From an uncultured Bacteroidales bacterium (lineage in GTDB: Bacteria > Bacteroidota > Bacteroidia > Bacteroidales > P3): a stretch of 44,445 nt of DNA. The stretch's first letter is position 1. Each line of letters begins with the position of its first letter. The stretch covers positions 1-44,445 of the forward strand of contig CAMYZD010000004.1 in assembly GCA_947303735.1 (NCBI GenBank), in the 5' to 3' direction. Of this stretch, positions 35,717-43,203 are shown in pieces. The translations under genes were made by a program, and so were the position numbers. The notes under the pieces are model-generated. The model had not been told where the DNA came from and did no database searches. It saw only the letters and a program-made list of their open reading frames with translations.

Positions 35717-35831
35717 TGTTGTTTGTGATTTTGATGAATAAATTAACTTCAATTTTATAACATTCAAAACTCTCATTCATAATTCCTTTCGGCACTATTG
35801 TGAGGGTCTTTTCAGTTTTACAAATACGATG

Positions 35832-35839
35832 CAAATATA
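35832..35839 (-). promoter_or_regulatory. -7 promoter element of the large T9SS gene
   Basis: The minus strand reads TATATTTG-CA, an exact TAnnTTTG, about 115 bases before the start codon, so the transcript has a leader of around 108 bases. Confidence 0.65.
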
Positions 35840-35939
35840 TAGCTTTTTTTTGACATGGAATGTTTTTTTCATCATTTTAATTATTTTTCACCATACGGAC
35901 GCCTTGTCTACGCACTCCCTATACCCTCTCTCTGCTCCT

Positions 35940-36215
35940 TAGTCAATCCTTTACCCCCTTCTTTTTCGCATAGGCAAGCGAAGAAGGCTCCTCCCGCCTA
36001 CGGCATGCCGACGAATGACGCCCAAAGCCACCCCATGCGGAGCCTTGCGGTAGCGAAATCCCGTTTCCCAACCAGCGAGAGCGAGGTCTGGAACTGAACT
36101 ATGGGCTGCCCTCTGAAATCTGCCGGCCCCGATGCCGGCAGGCCTGCCTCGAAGGGAAGGCAAAGCCCGCCGACCGCCCTCTTGCTGGGCAAACACGCGC
36201 ATTTTTGCACTCGCG
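35940..36215 (-). ncRNA. GC-rich structured element in the T9SS/TPR intergenic region
   Basis: This stretch is far more GC-rich than the AT-rich DNA on both sides and contains a perfect eight-base hairpin (CTGCCGGC/GCCGGCAG, 36120-36141, loop CCCGAT) plus smaller pairings such as GGCGGGAGGAG with neighbouring C-rich runs. Three minus-strand frames are open across most of it, which is typical of RNA or repeat DNA rather than one protein. I recall similar peptides annotated in Prevotella and relatives, but cannot confirm this. The rest of the 35717-36332 gap is AT-rich; other than the promoters listed I see nothing in it. The strand and the RNA nature are guesses. Confidence 0.4.
36200..36207 (+). 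promoter_or_regulatory. possible -7 element for the TPR lipoprotein operon
   Basis: CATTTTTG-CA matches TAnnTTTG at seven of eight positions, 125 bases before the TPR lipoprotein ATG. A TTG lies 16 bases upstream, closer than the usual 19-20. Confidence 0.35.
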
Positions 36216-36332
36216 ATACAATAAAAAACGAAAAATAGAGTTAATAGCTTTTAGATGTCGTAGACGGCGACCCCACCACACAGCCCCGCCCCGACATTGG
36301 CGGAAGAAAGACCGCTCTTTATTTTATATAGA

Positions 36333-37661
36333 ATGAAACAATATTTTTATATCGCAACCCTGCTGCTACTGCTTGCCTCCTGTGCGGGAGGTCGGCAGGC
36401 CGCCACTGAGACCGAGAGCCCCTACCGTCGCAAGCCGATAGTGGAGGTCACCGCGTCGGAACTGAAGGCCGACAGCGCACTCATCGAGGCGACTACACAG
36501 ATGCTGCTCGGCCACCGCGAGGAGGCCATCGAACGCTACCGCCGCCTGCTGAAGGACTCGGCCACCTATTCGCCCGCCCACTACGAGCTGGGACGCGCCT
36601 ACCTGTCCATGGGATGGGTCGACAGCGCCTTGGTACACACACGACAGGCCTGCCACCTGGACGAGGACAACGTGTGGTATCGCATATTGCTGACGCGGGT
36701 GTACGAGATGAAGCAGGACCCCAAGAACCTTCTGGCGACATGGGAGGACATCGTCAAGCGGAATCCCGACGTGCTCAACTACTACTACGACCTCTCGAAC
36801 GCCTATCTGACCACGGGCAACGTGCCGGGGAGCATCGAGGTGCTCGACCGCGTGGAACGCCGATACGGAGTGACGGAGGAGGTGTCGTTGCAGAAGCATA
36901 AGCTGTGGATGGCCATCAACAAGCCCGAGAAGGCGCGCCGCGAGTTGGAACGCCTGGCCGAGGCCATGCCCAACGAGGTGCGCTACAACGCCATCCTGGC
37001 CGAGAGCTACATGAGCGAGAAGAACTACGCAAAGGCCCTGACCTACTACCAACGCATATTGGCAGCCCAGCCCAACGACGAGAACATACATATCGCGCTG
37101 GCATCGTGCTACAACGCGATGGGCAACCTGCAGGCGGCCTACAACCACCTGCGCCTAGGGGTGCTGAACCGGAGCGTGGATGGCAAGCATCGGCTGCAGT
37201 ACCTCACCGAGTTTATGAAAGACCAGAAGTTCTTTGCCGCCTACAACCGTGAGTGCTACCTTCTGGCCGACACCGTCGCCGCCCAATGCACCGAGGACGA
37301 CGGCCACCACTTCCCCTACGGGTTGCTGCTGGCAGCGCAGGAGCGCTATGCCGAGGCGGCCAAGCAGTTCACCCTGCACCTGGAGCACGACAAGAGCCAA
37401 TATGCCATTTGGGAGGCGCTGTTGATGTGCGAGTCGCAGCTGCCCGACCACCGCGACCAACTGCTGGAGCATGCCTTGGCCGCTACCGAGCTTTTCCCGC
37501 TGCACCTGCGCCCCTATCTGATATTGGCCGCCACCTACCTGGAACTGGGCGACTGCAAGCAGGCGCTCCTCTACATAAACCGCGGGCTGATGGTGGCGCC
37601 CAGCGACGCAACCGTGAATGAGATAAACCACAAAATAAAAGAGACATGTCACGAAGACTGA
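36333..37661 (+). CDS. TPR-repeat lipoprotein
   Basis: The start is the ATG at 36333 (MKQYFYIATLLLLLASC), chosen because it gives a lipoprotein signal with Cys17; the in-frame Met 12 codons earlier would bury it. At 442 residues, the mature protein is almost entirely helical TPR units (for example YSPAHYELGRAYLSMGWVDSAL, LNYYYDLSNAYLTTGNVPGSI, VRYNAILAESYMSEKNYAKAL, LRPYLILAATYLELGDCKQAL). TPR scaffolds of this type sit beside DUF4292 genes in Bacteroidota, where an outer-membrane assembly role is suspected. It overlaps the DUF4292 start by 16 bases, so translation is coupled. Its exact function is unknown. Confidence 0.85.
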   Translation: MKQYFYIATLLLLLASCAGGRQAATETESPYRRKPIVEVTASELKADSALIEATTQMLLGHREEAIERYRRLLKDSATYSPAHYELGRAYLSMGWVDSALVHTRQACHLDEDNVWYRILLTRVYEMKQDPKNLLATWEDIVKRNPDVLNYYYDLSNAYLTTGNVPGSIEVLDRVERRYGVTEEVSLQKHKLWMAINKPEKARRELERLAEAMPNEVRYNAILAESYMSEKNYAKALTYYQRILAAQPNDENIHIALASCYNAMGNLQAAYNHLRLGVLNRSVDGKHRLQYLTEFMKDQKFFAAYNRECYLLADTVAAQCTEDDGHHFPYGLLLAAQERYAEAAKQFTLHLEHDKSQYAIWEALLMCESQLPDHRDQLLEHALAATELFPLHLRPYLILAATYLELGDCKQALLYINRGLMVAPSDATVNEINHKIKETCHED

Positions 37662-38194
37662 GCCTTACGGCACTGACCCTGGCACTGCTGACGCTGTCGC
37701 TGGCAGGCTGCCGCCTGCATCGCGAGGCGACACGCGGCACCGCCCCCTCCCACACGGAGACATCCACCCCCACCGACCCTGCCACACCGCCCGCCTATGT
37801 GCCCCATTACTACACCTCCAACTTCACCTGCTCCACCCAAGGCATCACCGCCAAGGGGCAGTTGCGTCTGCAGGCCGACAGCGTGTTGTGGGCCAGCGCG
37901 TCGAAGGTGATCGAACTGGGGCGCGCCCGACTGACACGCGACTCGGTGATAGTGCACGTGAAGCTGACCAACAGCTGTTTCAAGGGGACCTATATCGACC
38001 TCTACCGCCGCTTCCGCTACCGCACTAGCTTTGACGAGGTGGTCAAGATGGTCACCGCCGACGATGCCGAGGCACAGATAGCCAATCTGCTGAAAGCCCT
38101 CAACGTGGATGCCGAGGTGAAGCTGGAACCCTGGCAGCAGGCCGACCGCCTCACCTTCCCGATAGCGATACCGACAAATGCCAAACCATTATAA
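37646..38194 (+). CDS. short DUF4292 lipoprotein
   Basis: The 182-residue lipoprotein has signal MSRRLSLTALTLALLTLSLAGC (Cys about 22) and then the DUF4292 pattern: YYTSNFTCSTQGITAKGQLR, DSVLWASASKVIELGRARL, TRDSVIVH, and a C-terminal helical region with FDEVVKMVT. DUF4292 proteins are usually about 250 residues and have a LolA/LolB-like beta sheet; here the C-terminal half is missing or moved. The following gene starts three bases later and encodes a separate secreted protein. A role in outer-membrane lipoprotein handling is inference. Confidence 0.7.
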   Translation: MSRRLSLTALTLALLTLSLAGCRLHREATRGTAPSHTETSTPTDPATPPAYVPHYYTSNFTCSTQGITAKGQLRLQADSVLWASASKVIELGRARLTRDSVIVHVKLTNSCFKGTYIDLYRRFRYRTSFDEVVKMVTADDAEAQIANLLKALNVDAEVKLEPWQQADRLTFPIAIPTNAKPL

Positions 38195-38197
38195 GCT

Positions 38198-38998
38198 ATG
38201 AAAAAGACCACTTTACTCCTATTGTTGGCAGCATGTGCCTGCAGGACGCTTGCCCAAACACCCGAGAAATCGGATGTGCCCATCTCGTTCGACACAGTGG
38301 GTGCCGACACCTCCCGTGCGATAGCGATTGTGGACAACTATTTGAAGAAGGTAGACTTCAGCCAATCCCGCACCGACAGCGTGCTGTGCGTAGTGTCGTA
38401 TGTGGTGGACCGCAGCCATCCGCACGACACCATGACCATCTACCGATGGTATATGCAGCCACGTTACAACCGCATCGAGATATGGCAAAATGGCCGTATG
38501 GAGAACGCCTTCCACTCGGACGGGGTGAAGCTGTTTCGCAAGTTCCACACAGGCCGACGGGAATGGGCCGACCTCACCCCCGACTCGTATTACAATACCA
38601 CCATCCCCCTCGACATCAGAGGGGCGCTGTACGACTGGCGCAGCAAAGGGGCCGAGATGTACTATGCCGGAGAGGCACAGTTCAAGGGACAGACGGTAGA
38701 CCGCGTGTTTGTCACCCAGCCCGAAATATTCGACCGCTACTACTTCTTTGAGCGTTCGACGGGTATGTTGGGGATGGTGCTAGAGGACGAGCACATCTTC
38801 GGCGACCGCATGAGGGGTCGGAACGCGGTGAAAGTCGACTGGCGGGCGTGGGAGGAATTTGTCCCCGTCCACGAGTTCTACCTGCCCAGACAGGAGTCGT
38901 ACCAGATGGAGAGCCAAGTGGTAGTGATACAACATAATTATCACTACGAGGCACCTCAACTGAAACTATTCACCGAAGACTTCCGACTCAACCGATGA
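38198..38998 (+). CDS. secreted protein of unknown family (LolA/LolB-like character)
   Basis: The 266-residue protein has a signal peptide MKKTTLLLLLAACACRTLAQ. The remainder is beta-rich with alternating pattern (MYAQ-like: YRWYMQPRYNRIEIWQNGR, GVKLFRKFHTGRREWADL, VVVIQHNYHYEAPQL). It resembles the fold class of outer-membrane lipoprotein carriers, which would fit its place after the DUF4292 gene, but I see no diagnostic motif. Its stop overlaps the tadA start by four bases (ATGA). Operon: TPR lipoprotein, DUF4292, this gene, tadA. Confidence 0.6.
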   Translation: MKKTTLLLLLAACACRTLAQTPEKSDVPISFDTVGADTSRAIAIVDNYLKKVDFSQSRTDSVLCVVSYVVDRSHPHDTMTIYRWYMQPRYNRIEIWQNGRMENAFHSDGVKLFRKFHTGRREWADLTPDSYYNTTIPLDIRGALYDWRSKGAEMYYAGEAQFKGQTVDRVFVTQPEIFDRYYFFERSTGMLGMVLEDEHIFGDRMRGRNAVKVDWRAWEEFVPVHEFYLPRQESYQMESQVVVIQHNYHYEAPQLKLFTEDFRLNR

Positions 38999-39441
38999 GC
39001 ATATTCGACAATCCCGACGAGTACTACATGCAGCAGGCACTGCAGGAGGCCCGCGCCGCCTATGCGGAGGACGAGATACCTGTGGGAGCGGTAATCGTGA
39101 GCGGGGGCTCGATCATAGCCCGCGCACACAACAACACCGAGCGCCTGCACGACGTGACGGCCCACGCAGAGATGATAGCCTACACCGCCGCGGCAAACAC
39201 GCTGGATGCGAAATACCTGACCGAATGCACGCTGTATGTCACACTAGAGCCCTGCGCCATGTGTGCCGGGGCAGCCGGATGGACTCAGATAGGACGTATC
39301 GTATACGGCGCCTCCGACCCCAAACGGGGCTTCGAGCGCCTAGGCCGCGGGATGTTGCATCCCAAGACCACGGTCGTGGCGGGGGTGCTGAAGGAAGAGT
39401 GCGAGACCCTGCTGAAAGAGTTTTTTCAGAAGAAGAGATAG
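38995..39441 (+). CDS. tadA: tRNA-specific adenosine deaminase TadA
   Basis: TadA converts A34 to inosine in tRNA-Arg(ACG). Seen: zinc site HAEM (57-60, with catalytic Glu59) and PCAMCAGA (86-93, Cys87 and Cys90), plus the substrate-side motif YGASDPKRGFE. The 148-residue length matches the family. The gene's start overlaps the stop of the preceding secreted-protein gene. It is followed by AT-rich tandem repeats. Confidence 0.96.
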   Translation: MSIFDNPDEYYMQQALQEARAAYAEDEIPVGAVIVSGGSIIARAHNNTERLHDVTAHAEMIAYTAAANTLDAKYLTECTLYVTLEPCAMCAGAAGWTQIGRIVYGASDPKRGFERLGRGMLHPKTTVVAGVLKEECETLLKEFFQKKR

Positions 39442-39470
39442 GATAGAGAGGATAGATTTGATAGAAACAT

Positions 39471-39510
39471 TATAGAAACATTTAAAATATTATAGAAACA
39501 TTTAAAATAT
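39471..39510. repeat. two perfect 20-bp tandem copies
   Basis: The 20-base unit TATAGAAACATTTAAAATAT occurs twice in direct succession and a partial copy (ATAGAAACAT) precedes it at about 39461. It lies seven bases before the nucleotidyltransferase start and in the position of its leader. Confidence 0.85.
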
Positions 39511-39517
39511 AGAATAT

Positions 39518-40408
39518 ATGAAACCTACATTACTAGTATTGGCTGCCGGTATGGGCAGCCGCTACGGCGGACTGAAACAGATGGACGGCGTGGGCCCCCA
39601 CGGCGAAATCATCATGGACTACTCGGTGAACGACGCCATCCGTGCCGGCTTTGGCAAGGTGGTCTTTGTGATACGCCACAGCTTCGAACAGGAGTTTAAA
39701 AAGCACATCAATGCCGACCATTTCGGCAACCGCATCGAGGTGGAATACGCCTTCCAGGAGTTGGACTACCTGCCCGAGGGATTCACCGTTCCCGAAGGGA
39801 GAGAGAAACCCTGGGGCACCAACCACGCCATCCTGATGGCCAAGGACCACATCCACGAACCCTTTGCCATAATCAACGCCGACGACTTCTACGGCCAAGA
39901 CGCATTCAAGGTGATGGGCGACCATCTGCGCACGCTGGAAGGCTCCAAGGGCAAATACTGCATGGTGGGCTACCGCCTGGAGAATACGCTGAGCGAGAAC
40001 GGCACCGTGTCGCGTGGCGTGTGCAACGTGGACGCCAACGGCCTGCTGGCCGGCATGACCGAGCGCACCAGCATCGGCCGCACGCCCAACGGCATTGAAT
40101 ATAAGGACACCGACGGCAGCATGCATCCCCTGCCCGCCGACGCCATCGTTTCGATGAACCTCTTCGGCTTCACGCCCGACTATTTCGTGGAGAGCGAGAA
40201 GCTGTTTGTCGACTGGCTGAAGGAGCATGGCAGCGAAATGAAGTCGGAGTACTACATCCCCTTTGCCGTCAACACCTTCATCAACAGCGGCTACGCCACC
40301 ATGCGCGTGCTGAAGACCACCGCACAGTGGTTTGGCGTCACCTATAAGGAAGACCGCCCCATGGTGGTGGAACGCCTCGCCAAGCTGCACGAGCAGGGAG
40401 TGTACTAA
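39518..40408 (+). CDS. sugar nucleotidyltransferase (NTP_transferase family)
   Basis: This 296-residue protein has the NTP-binding loop LAAGMGSRYGGLKQ (8-21), the metal-binding INADDFYGQDAF (about 121-132) and G(T)NHAILMAKDHI ahead of it. Such enzymes activate sugar-1-phosphates or choline phosphate with an NTP for cell-envelope biosynthesis. The substrate is not identifiable from sequence. No transferase or sugar biosynthesis partner is adjacent. The stop lies seven bases before palindromic repeat A. Confidence 0.88.
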   Translation: MKPTLLVLAAGMGSRYGGLKQMDGVGPHGEIIMDYSVNDAIRAGFGKVVFVIRHSFEQEFKKHINADHFGNRIEVEYAFQELDYLPEGFTVPEGREKPWGTNHAILMAKDHIHEPFAIINADDFYGQDAFKVMGDHLRTLEGSKGKYCMVGYRLENTLSENGTVSRGVCNVDANGLLAGMTERTSIGRTPNGIEYKDTDGSMHPLPADAIVSMNLFGFTPDYFVESEKLFVDWLKEHGSEMKSEYYIPFAVNTFINSGYATMRVLKTTAQWFGVTYKEDRPMVVERLAKLHEQGVY

Positions 40409-40415
40409 TATACTT

Positions 40416-40491
40416 CCCCGCCTGCGGCGGAAATCCAGGAATCTTGGAAAAATCAGATTCTCCTAAGATTTCTGGATTTCGCGAAGCGGGG
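40416..40491. repeat. palindromic repeat unit A
   Basis: The 76-bp imperfect palindrome starts CCCCGCCTGCGGCGGAAATC and ends GGATTTCGCGAAGCGGGG. Arms pair over about 25 positions (AAATCCAGGAATCTTGG with CCTAAGATTTCTGGATTT) around a short loop. It is the shortest of four units in the 40416-41206 island. Confidence 0.85.
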
Positions 40492-40502
40492 TAATATTCA
40501 AA

Positions 40503-40987
40503 CCCGCCCAAGGCGGAAATCTAGAAATCTTGGAAAAAAATGCTATAACTTCAAAAATGGTACCATTTGAATTTCTAGACTCTCTATCCTATGAGATTAG
40601 AGGTGCAGCAATGGATGTATACAACGAGCTGGGTCCAGGATTACTCGAATCGGTTTACGAGAAAGCGATGATTCATGAACTTCGCCTACGAGAAATTCAA
40701 GTCTCATCACAAATACCGACCCCTATAATATACAAAGGAGAAGTAATCGGAGATGAACTTAGGGTTGATTTGCTGGTGGACGACACAATAGTTGTTGAAC
40801 TGAAATCGGTGGAAGAAATCAAAAAGGTACACTACAAACAGCTTCGAACCTATCTCAGGTTGCTGAACAGACCTGTCGGTTGGCTGATAAATTTCGGGGA
40901 AGGTGATTTCTCGCAAGGAATGATAAAGATAGAAAACAAAACCTTCAAAGCATAGATTTCCCAAGATTTCCAGATTTCGCGAAGCGG
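40503..40987 (+). mobile_element. palindrome-bounded unit B carrying a GxxExxY gene
   Basis: The left arm (40503-40533, CCCGCCCAAGGCGGAAATC then TAGAAATCTTGG) and right arm (40961-40987, CCAAGATTTC then CAGATTTCGCGAAGCGG) are the same inverted pair found 27 bases apart or less in unit A. In B they enclose the GxxExxY gene. The element sits between A and C in direct tandem. Target-site duplications are not obvious. Whether it moves, and by which enzyme, is inference. Confidence 0.6.
40557..40955 (+). CDS. GxxExxY protein (PD-(D/E)XK-like fold)
   Basis: The 132-residue protein matches the GxxExxY family (PF13366): YEIRGAAMDVYNELGPGLLESVYEKAM holds the name-giving G-x-x-E-x-x-Y, followed by RVDLLVDD and VVELKSVEEI, the D...ExK pattern of the PD-(D/E)XK nuclease fold, then HYKQLRTYLRLL and GWLINFGE. 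I start at the ATG at 40557; an in-frame TTG at 40530 lies inside the left repeat arm. No molecular function is proven for the family. Here it is enclosed by repeat arms and the stop codon (40953-40955) directly abuts the right arm. Confidence 0.85.
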   Translation: MVPFEFLDSLSYEIRGAAMDVYNELGPGLLESVYEKAMIHELRLREIQVSSQIPTPIIYKGEVIGDELRVDLLVDDTIVVELKSVEEIKKVHYKQLRTYLRLLNRPVGWLINFGEGDFSQGMIKIENKTFKA

Positions 40988-41000
40988 AAAAATATATACC

Positions 41001-41093
41001 CCCCGCCTGCGGCGGAAATCCAGAAATCTTGGAGAAATTATAGTTACATCAAAAATAGATTTCCCTAGGATTTCTGGATTTCGCGAAGCGGGG
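41001..41093. repeat. palindromic repeat unit C (gene-less version of unit B)
   Basis: The 93-bp unit has the same arms (CCCCGCCTGCGGCGGAAATC ... GATTTCGCGAAGCGGGG). Its loop reads TATAGTTACATCAAAAAT then AGATTTCCC, against TATAACTTCAAAAAT before the GxxExxY ATG and AGATTTCCC after its stop in unit B. It therefore looks like unit B with the gene deleted at its ends. Confidence 0.8.
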
Positions 41094-41104
41094 TAAATTT
41101 CAAA

Positions 41105-41206
41105 CCCCGCCTGCGGCGGAAATCTAGAAATCTTTATGATTACTTCTCCCCATGGGAAAAAACGAAAATAATAATTTCCAGGATATCCAAAATTTCGCGA
41201 AGCGGG
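41105..41206. repeat. palindromic repeat unit D, overlapping the methyltransferase start
   Basis: The left arm is CCCCGCCTGCGGCGGAAATC at 41105; the right arm, degenerate, ends CGCGAAGCGGG at 41206. The loop contains the start codon of the downstream methyltransferase at 41152, and the right arm encodes its residues 9-18. So this unit contributes coding sequence. Confidence 0.75.
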
Positions 41207-42417
41207 AGACTTTGGCATTTGCGAAGGAGCATCAAGGTGAGGATACCACGAGGCTGCTGCTGAGTGCCTCGCGGTATCCTTCAATTGATATGCATGCCGC
41301 TGTACAACAGATAGAGGGACTGCGCGTAGCACATGAGAAATGGCCTTCGTTGCTGCAATACAATGAGTTTCTGTATCCCCCAAAGCTTAACCGCGAACAG
41401 AGTTCCTCTGAAGCCACAGCTGAGCACAAAGCCCACCTGGCTGACGAGCTGTGCGGAGATAAGGCTTTTGTAACCGTCGCCGACCTTACGGGAGGTATGG
41501 GAATTGACAGCATTATGTTTGCACAGCGGGGGAAAATCATCCATCCGCAGAATACCCAAGTCCATACGCATGTGGACTATGTGGAGAGGGACGCAGGGCT
41601 CTGCTCGCTGATGGAACATAATCGACAAGTGCTGGGGCTAGAAAATATCACGGTAAACAATTGTGACTGCATAGATTGGCTTTCGACCGACAACCGCCAC
41701 TATGACATCATATATATTGATCCGGCACGGCGTTCGTCGGCGGGCCGTAAGGTGTCGGCTTTTGAAGATTGCGAGCCAAATATCTTGGAACACATGCCGT
41801 TGTTGTGTTCGCATTGTCGTTGGCTTATCGTCAAAGCGTCACCTATGATTGACCTCAGTTTGGCCCAACGGCAACTGGGAGAGGTGGCGGAAGTACATAT
41901 TGTCTCAGTTAAAGGCGAGTGCAAGGAGGTCCTTTTTGTATGTGGTTGCCATGAAGGCGAAATTGTGGTTCACTGTATTGTGAAGGGACACGGCGAGTTC
42001 TATGACATTGACTTCACGCAGAGCCAAGAGGCGGAGGCAGTCCCTAGCTTTGCCAGCGAGGTGGAGGACTACCTATACGAGCCCAGCCCCTCACTTATGA
42101 AAGGAGGGTGCTACAACAGCCTCTGCCGATGGTTTGGCATCAAGAAGCTGGCACGGAACACCCATCTATACACCGACAACCGATATCATGAGGACTTCCC
42201 TGGAAGGGTGTTCCAAGTGATGCAGCCTCTGACCCTCAACGCCAAGGAGGCCAAGCGAGCCATCCCCGAAGGAAAGGCACACGTAGTGGTGCGCAACTAC
42301 CCTGTGGCAGCGAACGAACTCCAGAAAAAACTGGGCCTACGCGAAGGCGGAGAACTATTTGTCATTGCCACCACCCTGGGCCAGCGGCGGCTGGGGTGGC
42401 TCTGCAAGATGGTGTGA
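41152..42417 (+). CDS. class I SAM-dependent methyltransferase with C-terminal THUMP-like domain
   Basis: The protein is 421 residues from an ATG in repeat unit D. Residues 1-18 (MGKNENNNFQDIQNFAKR) are encoded by the repeat. Family sequence appears to start near TLAFAKEHQGEDTTRLLLSASRYP. The SAM motif region is VADLTGGMGIDSIMFA (about 108-123), followed by VDYVERD and YIDPARRSSAGRKVSAFEDCEP (about 188-209), a motif of the THUMP-like RNA methyltransferase group, and a THUMP_like C-terminal domain (about 355-421). The RNA target is unknown. The gene is flanked by a repeat island upstream and the ribosomal protein operon downstream. Confidence 0.85.
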   Translation: MGKNENNNFQDIQNFAKRETLAFAKEHQGEDTTRLLLSASRYPSIDMHAAVQQIEGLRVAHEKWPSLLQYNEFLYPPKLNREQSSSEATAEHKAHLADELCGDKAFVTVADLTGGMGIDSIMFAQRGKIIHPQNTQVHTHVDYVERDAGLCSLMEHNRQVLGLENITVNNCDCIDWLSTDNRHYDIIYIDPARRSSAGRKVSAFEDCEPNILEHMPLLCSHCRWLIVKASPMIDLSLAQRQLGEVAEVHIVSVKGECKEVLFVCGCHEGEIVVHCIVKGHGEFYDIDFTQSQEAEAVPSFASEVEDYLYEPSPSLMKGGCYNSLCRWFGIKKLARNTHLYTDNRYHEDFPGRVFQVMQPLTLNAKEAKRAIPEGKAHVVVRNYPVAANELQKKLGLREGGELFVIATTLGQRRLGWLCKMV

Positions 42418-42501
42418 AGGGAATGCGCCCCCTAGAAAGGGCAAACAGAGGGGGACAGAGATTTTTTTCAACAAAAAAAGTGAATAAAAATAGAGTCAGA
42501 T

Positions 42502-42532
42502 TTTGCCAATCCGAAAAATAGTTGTAATTTTG
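42502..42532 (+). promoter_or_regulatory. promoter of the rplM-rpsI transcript
   Basis: TTTG (42502-42505), a 19-base spacer, TAATTTTG (42525-42532): a full match to the Bacteroidota consensus with the same spacing as the rpmH promoter. The start codon of rplM is 208 bases downstream, so the mRNA has a long leader. Confidence 0.9.
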
Positions 42533-42539
42533 CATCCTC

Positions 42540-42739
42540 TTAGCATAGTGGCCAAAAGCCCTGTTTCATACCCGTTCAGGCTTGAAGACCAAAATGTTAG
42601 GATAAAATTATATGCCGACAAAATCGGTTCAAAAAGTTAGATATTGGGTATCCGTCACCCATGTTTGGCACAAAAAACCGACCGCGACGACAAAAAAAAT
42701 TATAAACAGACAAAAGAAACATCATCGTTAAATAAAAAA
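42540..42739 (+). promoter_or_regulatory. long 5' leader of rplM with candidate hairpins
   Basis: The roughly 200-base leader has candidate stems: AAGCC(C)TG with CAGGCTT (about 42556-42584), CCGA-CAAAA-TCGG (42615-42627) and GGGT-atccgtc-ACCC (about 42647-42661). Ribosomal protein leaders of many bacteria bind their own product; whether L13 or S9 controls this one is unknown. The first part of the gap (42418-42501) contains only C/G-rich and A-rich runs with no clear feature. Confidence 0.4.
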
Positions 42740-43195
42740 ATGGATCAATTAAGTTACAAGACCATCTCAGCCAACAAGAACACCGTCCAGAAGGAATGGG
42801 TGCTTGTGGATGCCGAGAACCAGACCGTAGGACGTCTTGCCACCCGCGTGGCGAACATCCTGAGAGGCAAGACCAAACCTTGCTACACCCCGCACGTTGA
42901 CTGCGGCGACAACGTAATCATCATCAATGCTGAAAAGATTGTCTTCACCGGTAAGAAGATGACCGACAAGATTTATCAGCGCTACACCGGATACCCCGGC
43001 GGCCAGCGCGAGACCACACCTGCCAAGGTGCTCGCCGTCCACCCCGAGCGCATCCTCGAACACGCCATCCGTGGTATGCTTCCTAAGAACCGTCTTGGCG
43101 CTGCCCTGTACCGCAACCTCCATGTGTATGCCGGTCCCGAGCATCCCCATCAGGGTCAGAACCCCAAAGTAATCAATATTAACGACGTTAGATAA
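42740..43195 (+). CDS. rplM: 50S ribosomal protein L13
   Basis: The start is the ATG at 42740 ([13 protein letters not shown]), where Bacteroidota L13 begins; the in-frame Met 32 codons upstream is in the leader. Seen: [81 protein letters not shown]. The 151-residue length is typical. It is followed after eight bases by rpsI, the usual L13-S9 operon. Confidence 0.97.
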   Translation: MDQLSYKTISANKNTVQKEWVLVDAENQTVGRLATRVANILRGKTKPCYTPHVDCGDNVIIINAEKIVFTGKKMTDKIYQRYTGYPGGQRETTPAKVLAVHPERILEHAIRGMLPKNRLGAALYRNLHVYAGPEHPHQGQNPKVININDVR

Positions 43196-43203
43196 TACAT
43201 AAT

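Noticed and set aside
35951-36202. Minus-strand ORFs of 60-83 codons in the GC-rich element
   Set aside because: Three frames are open over the same DNA, which argues for a structured or repeated nucleotide element instead of a protein.
39533-40390. 285-codon minus-strand ORF
   Set aside because: Antisense to the nucleotidyltransferase, which has clear catalytic motifs.
40416-41206. CRISPR array
   Set aside because: Units are palindromic, vary from 76 to 485 bases and have no regular short spacers, and no cas gene is near.
40850-41383. 177-codon minus-strand ORF through the repeat island
   Set aside because: It crosses repeat units C and D and parts of two real genes, with no domain; openness comes from the repeats.
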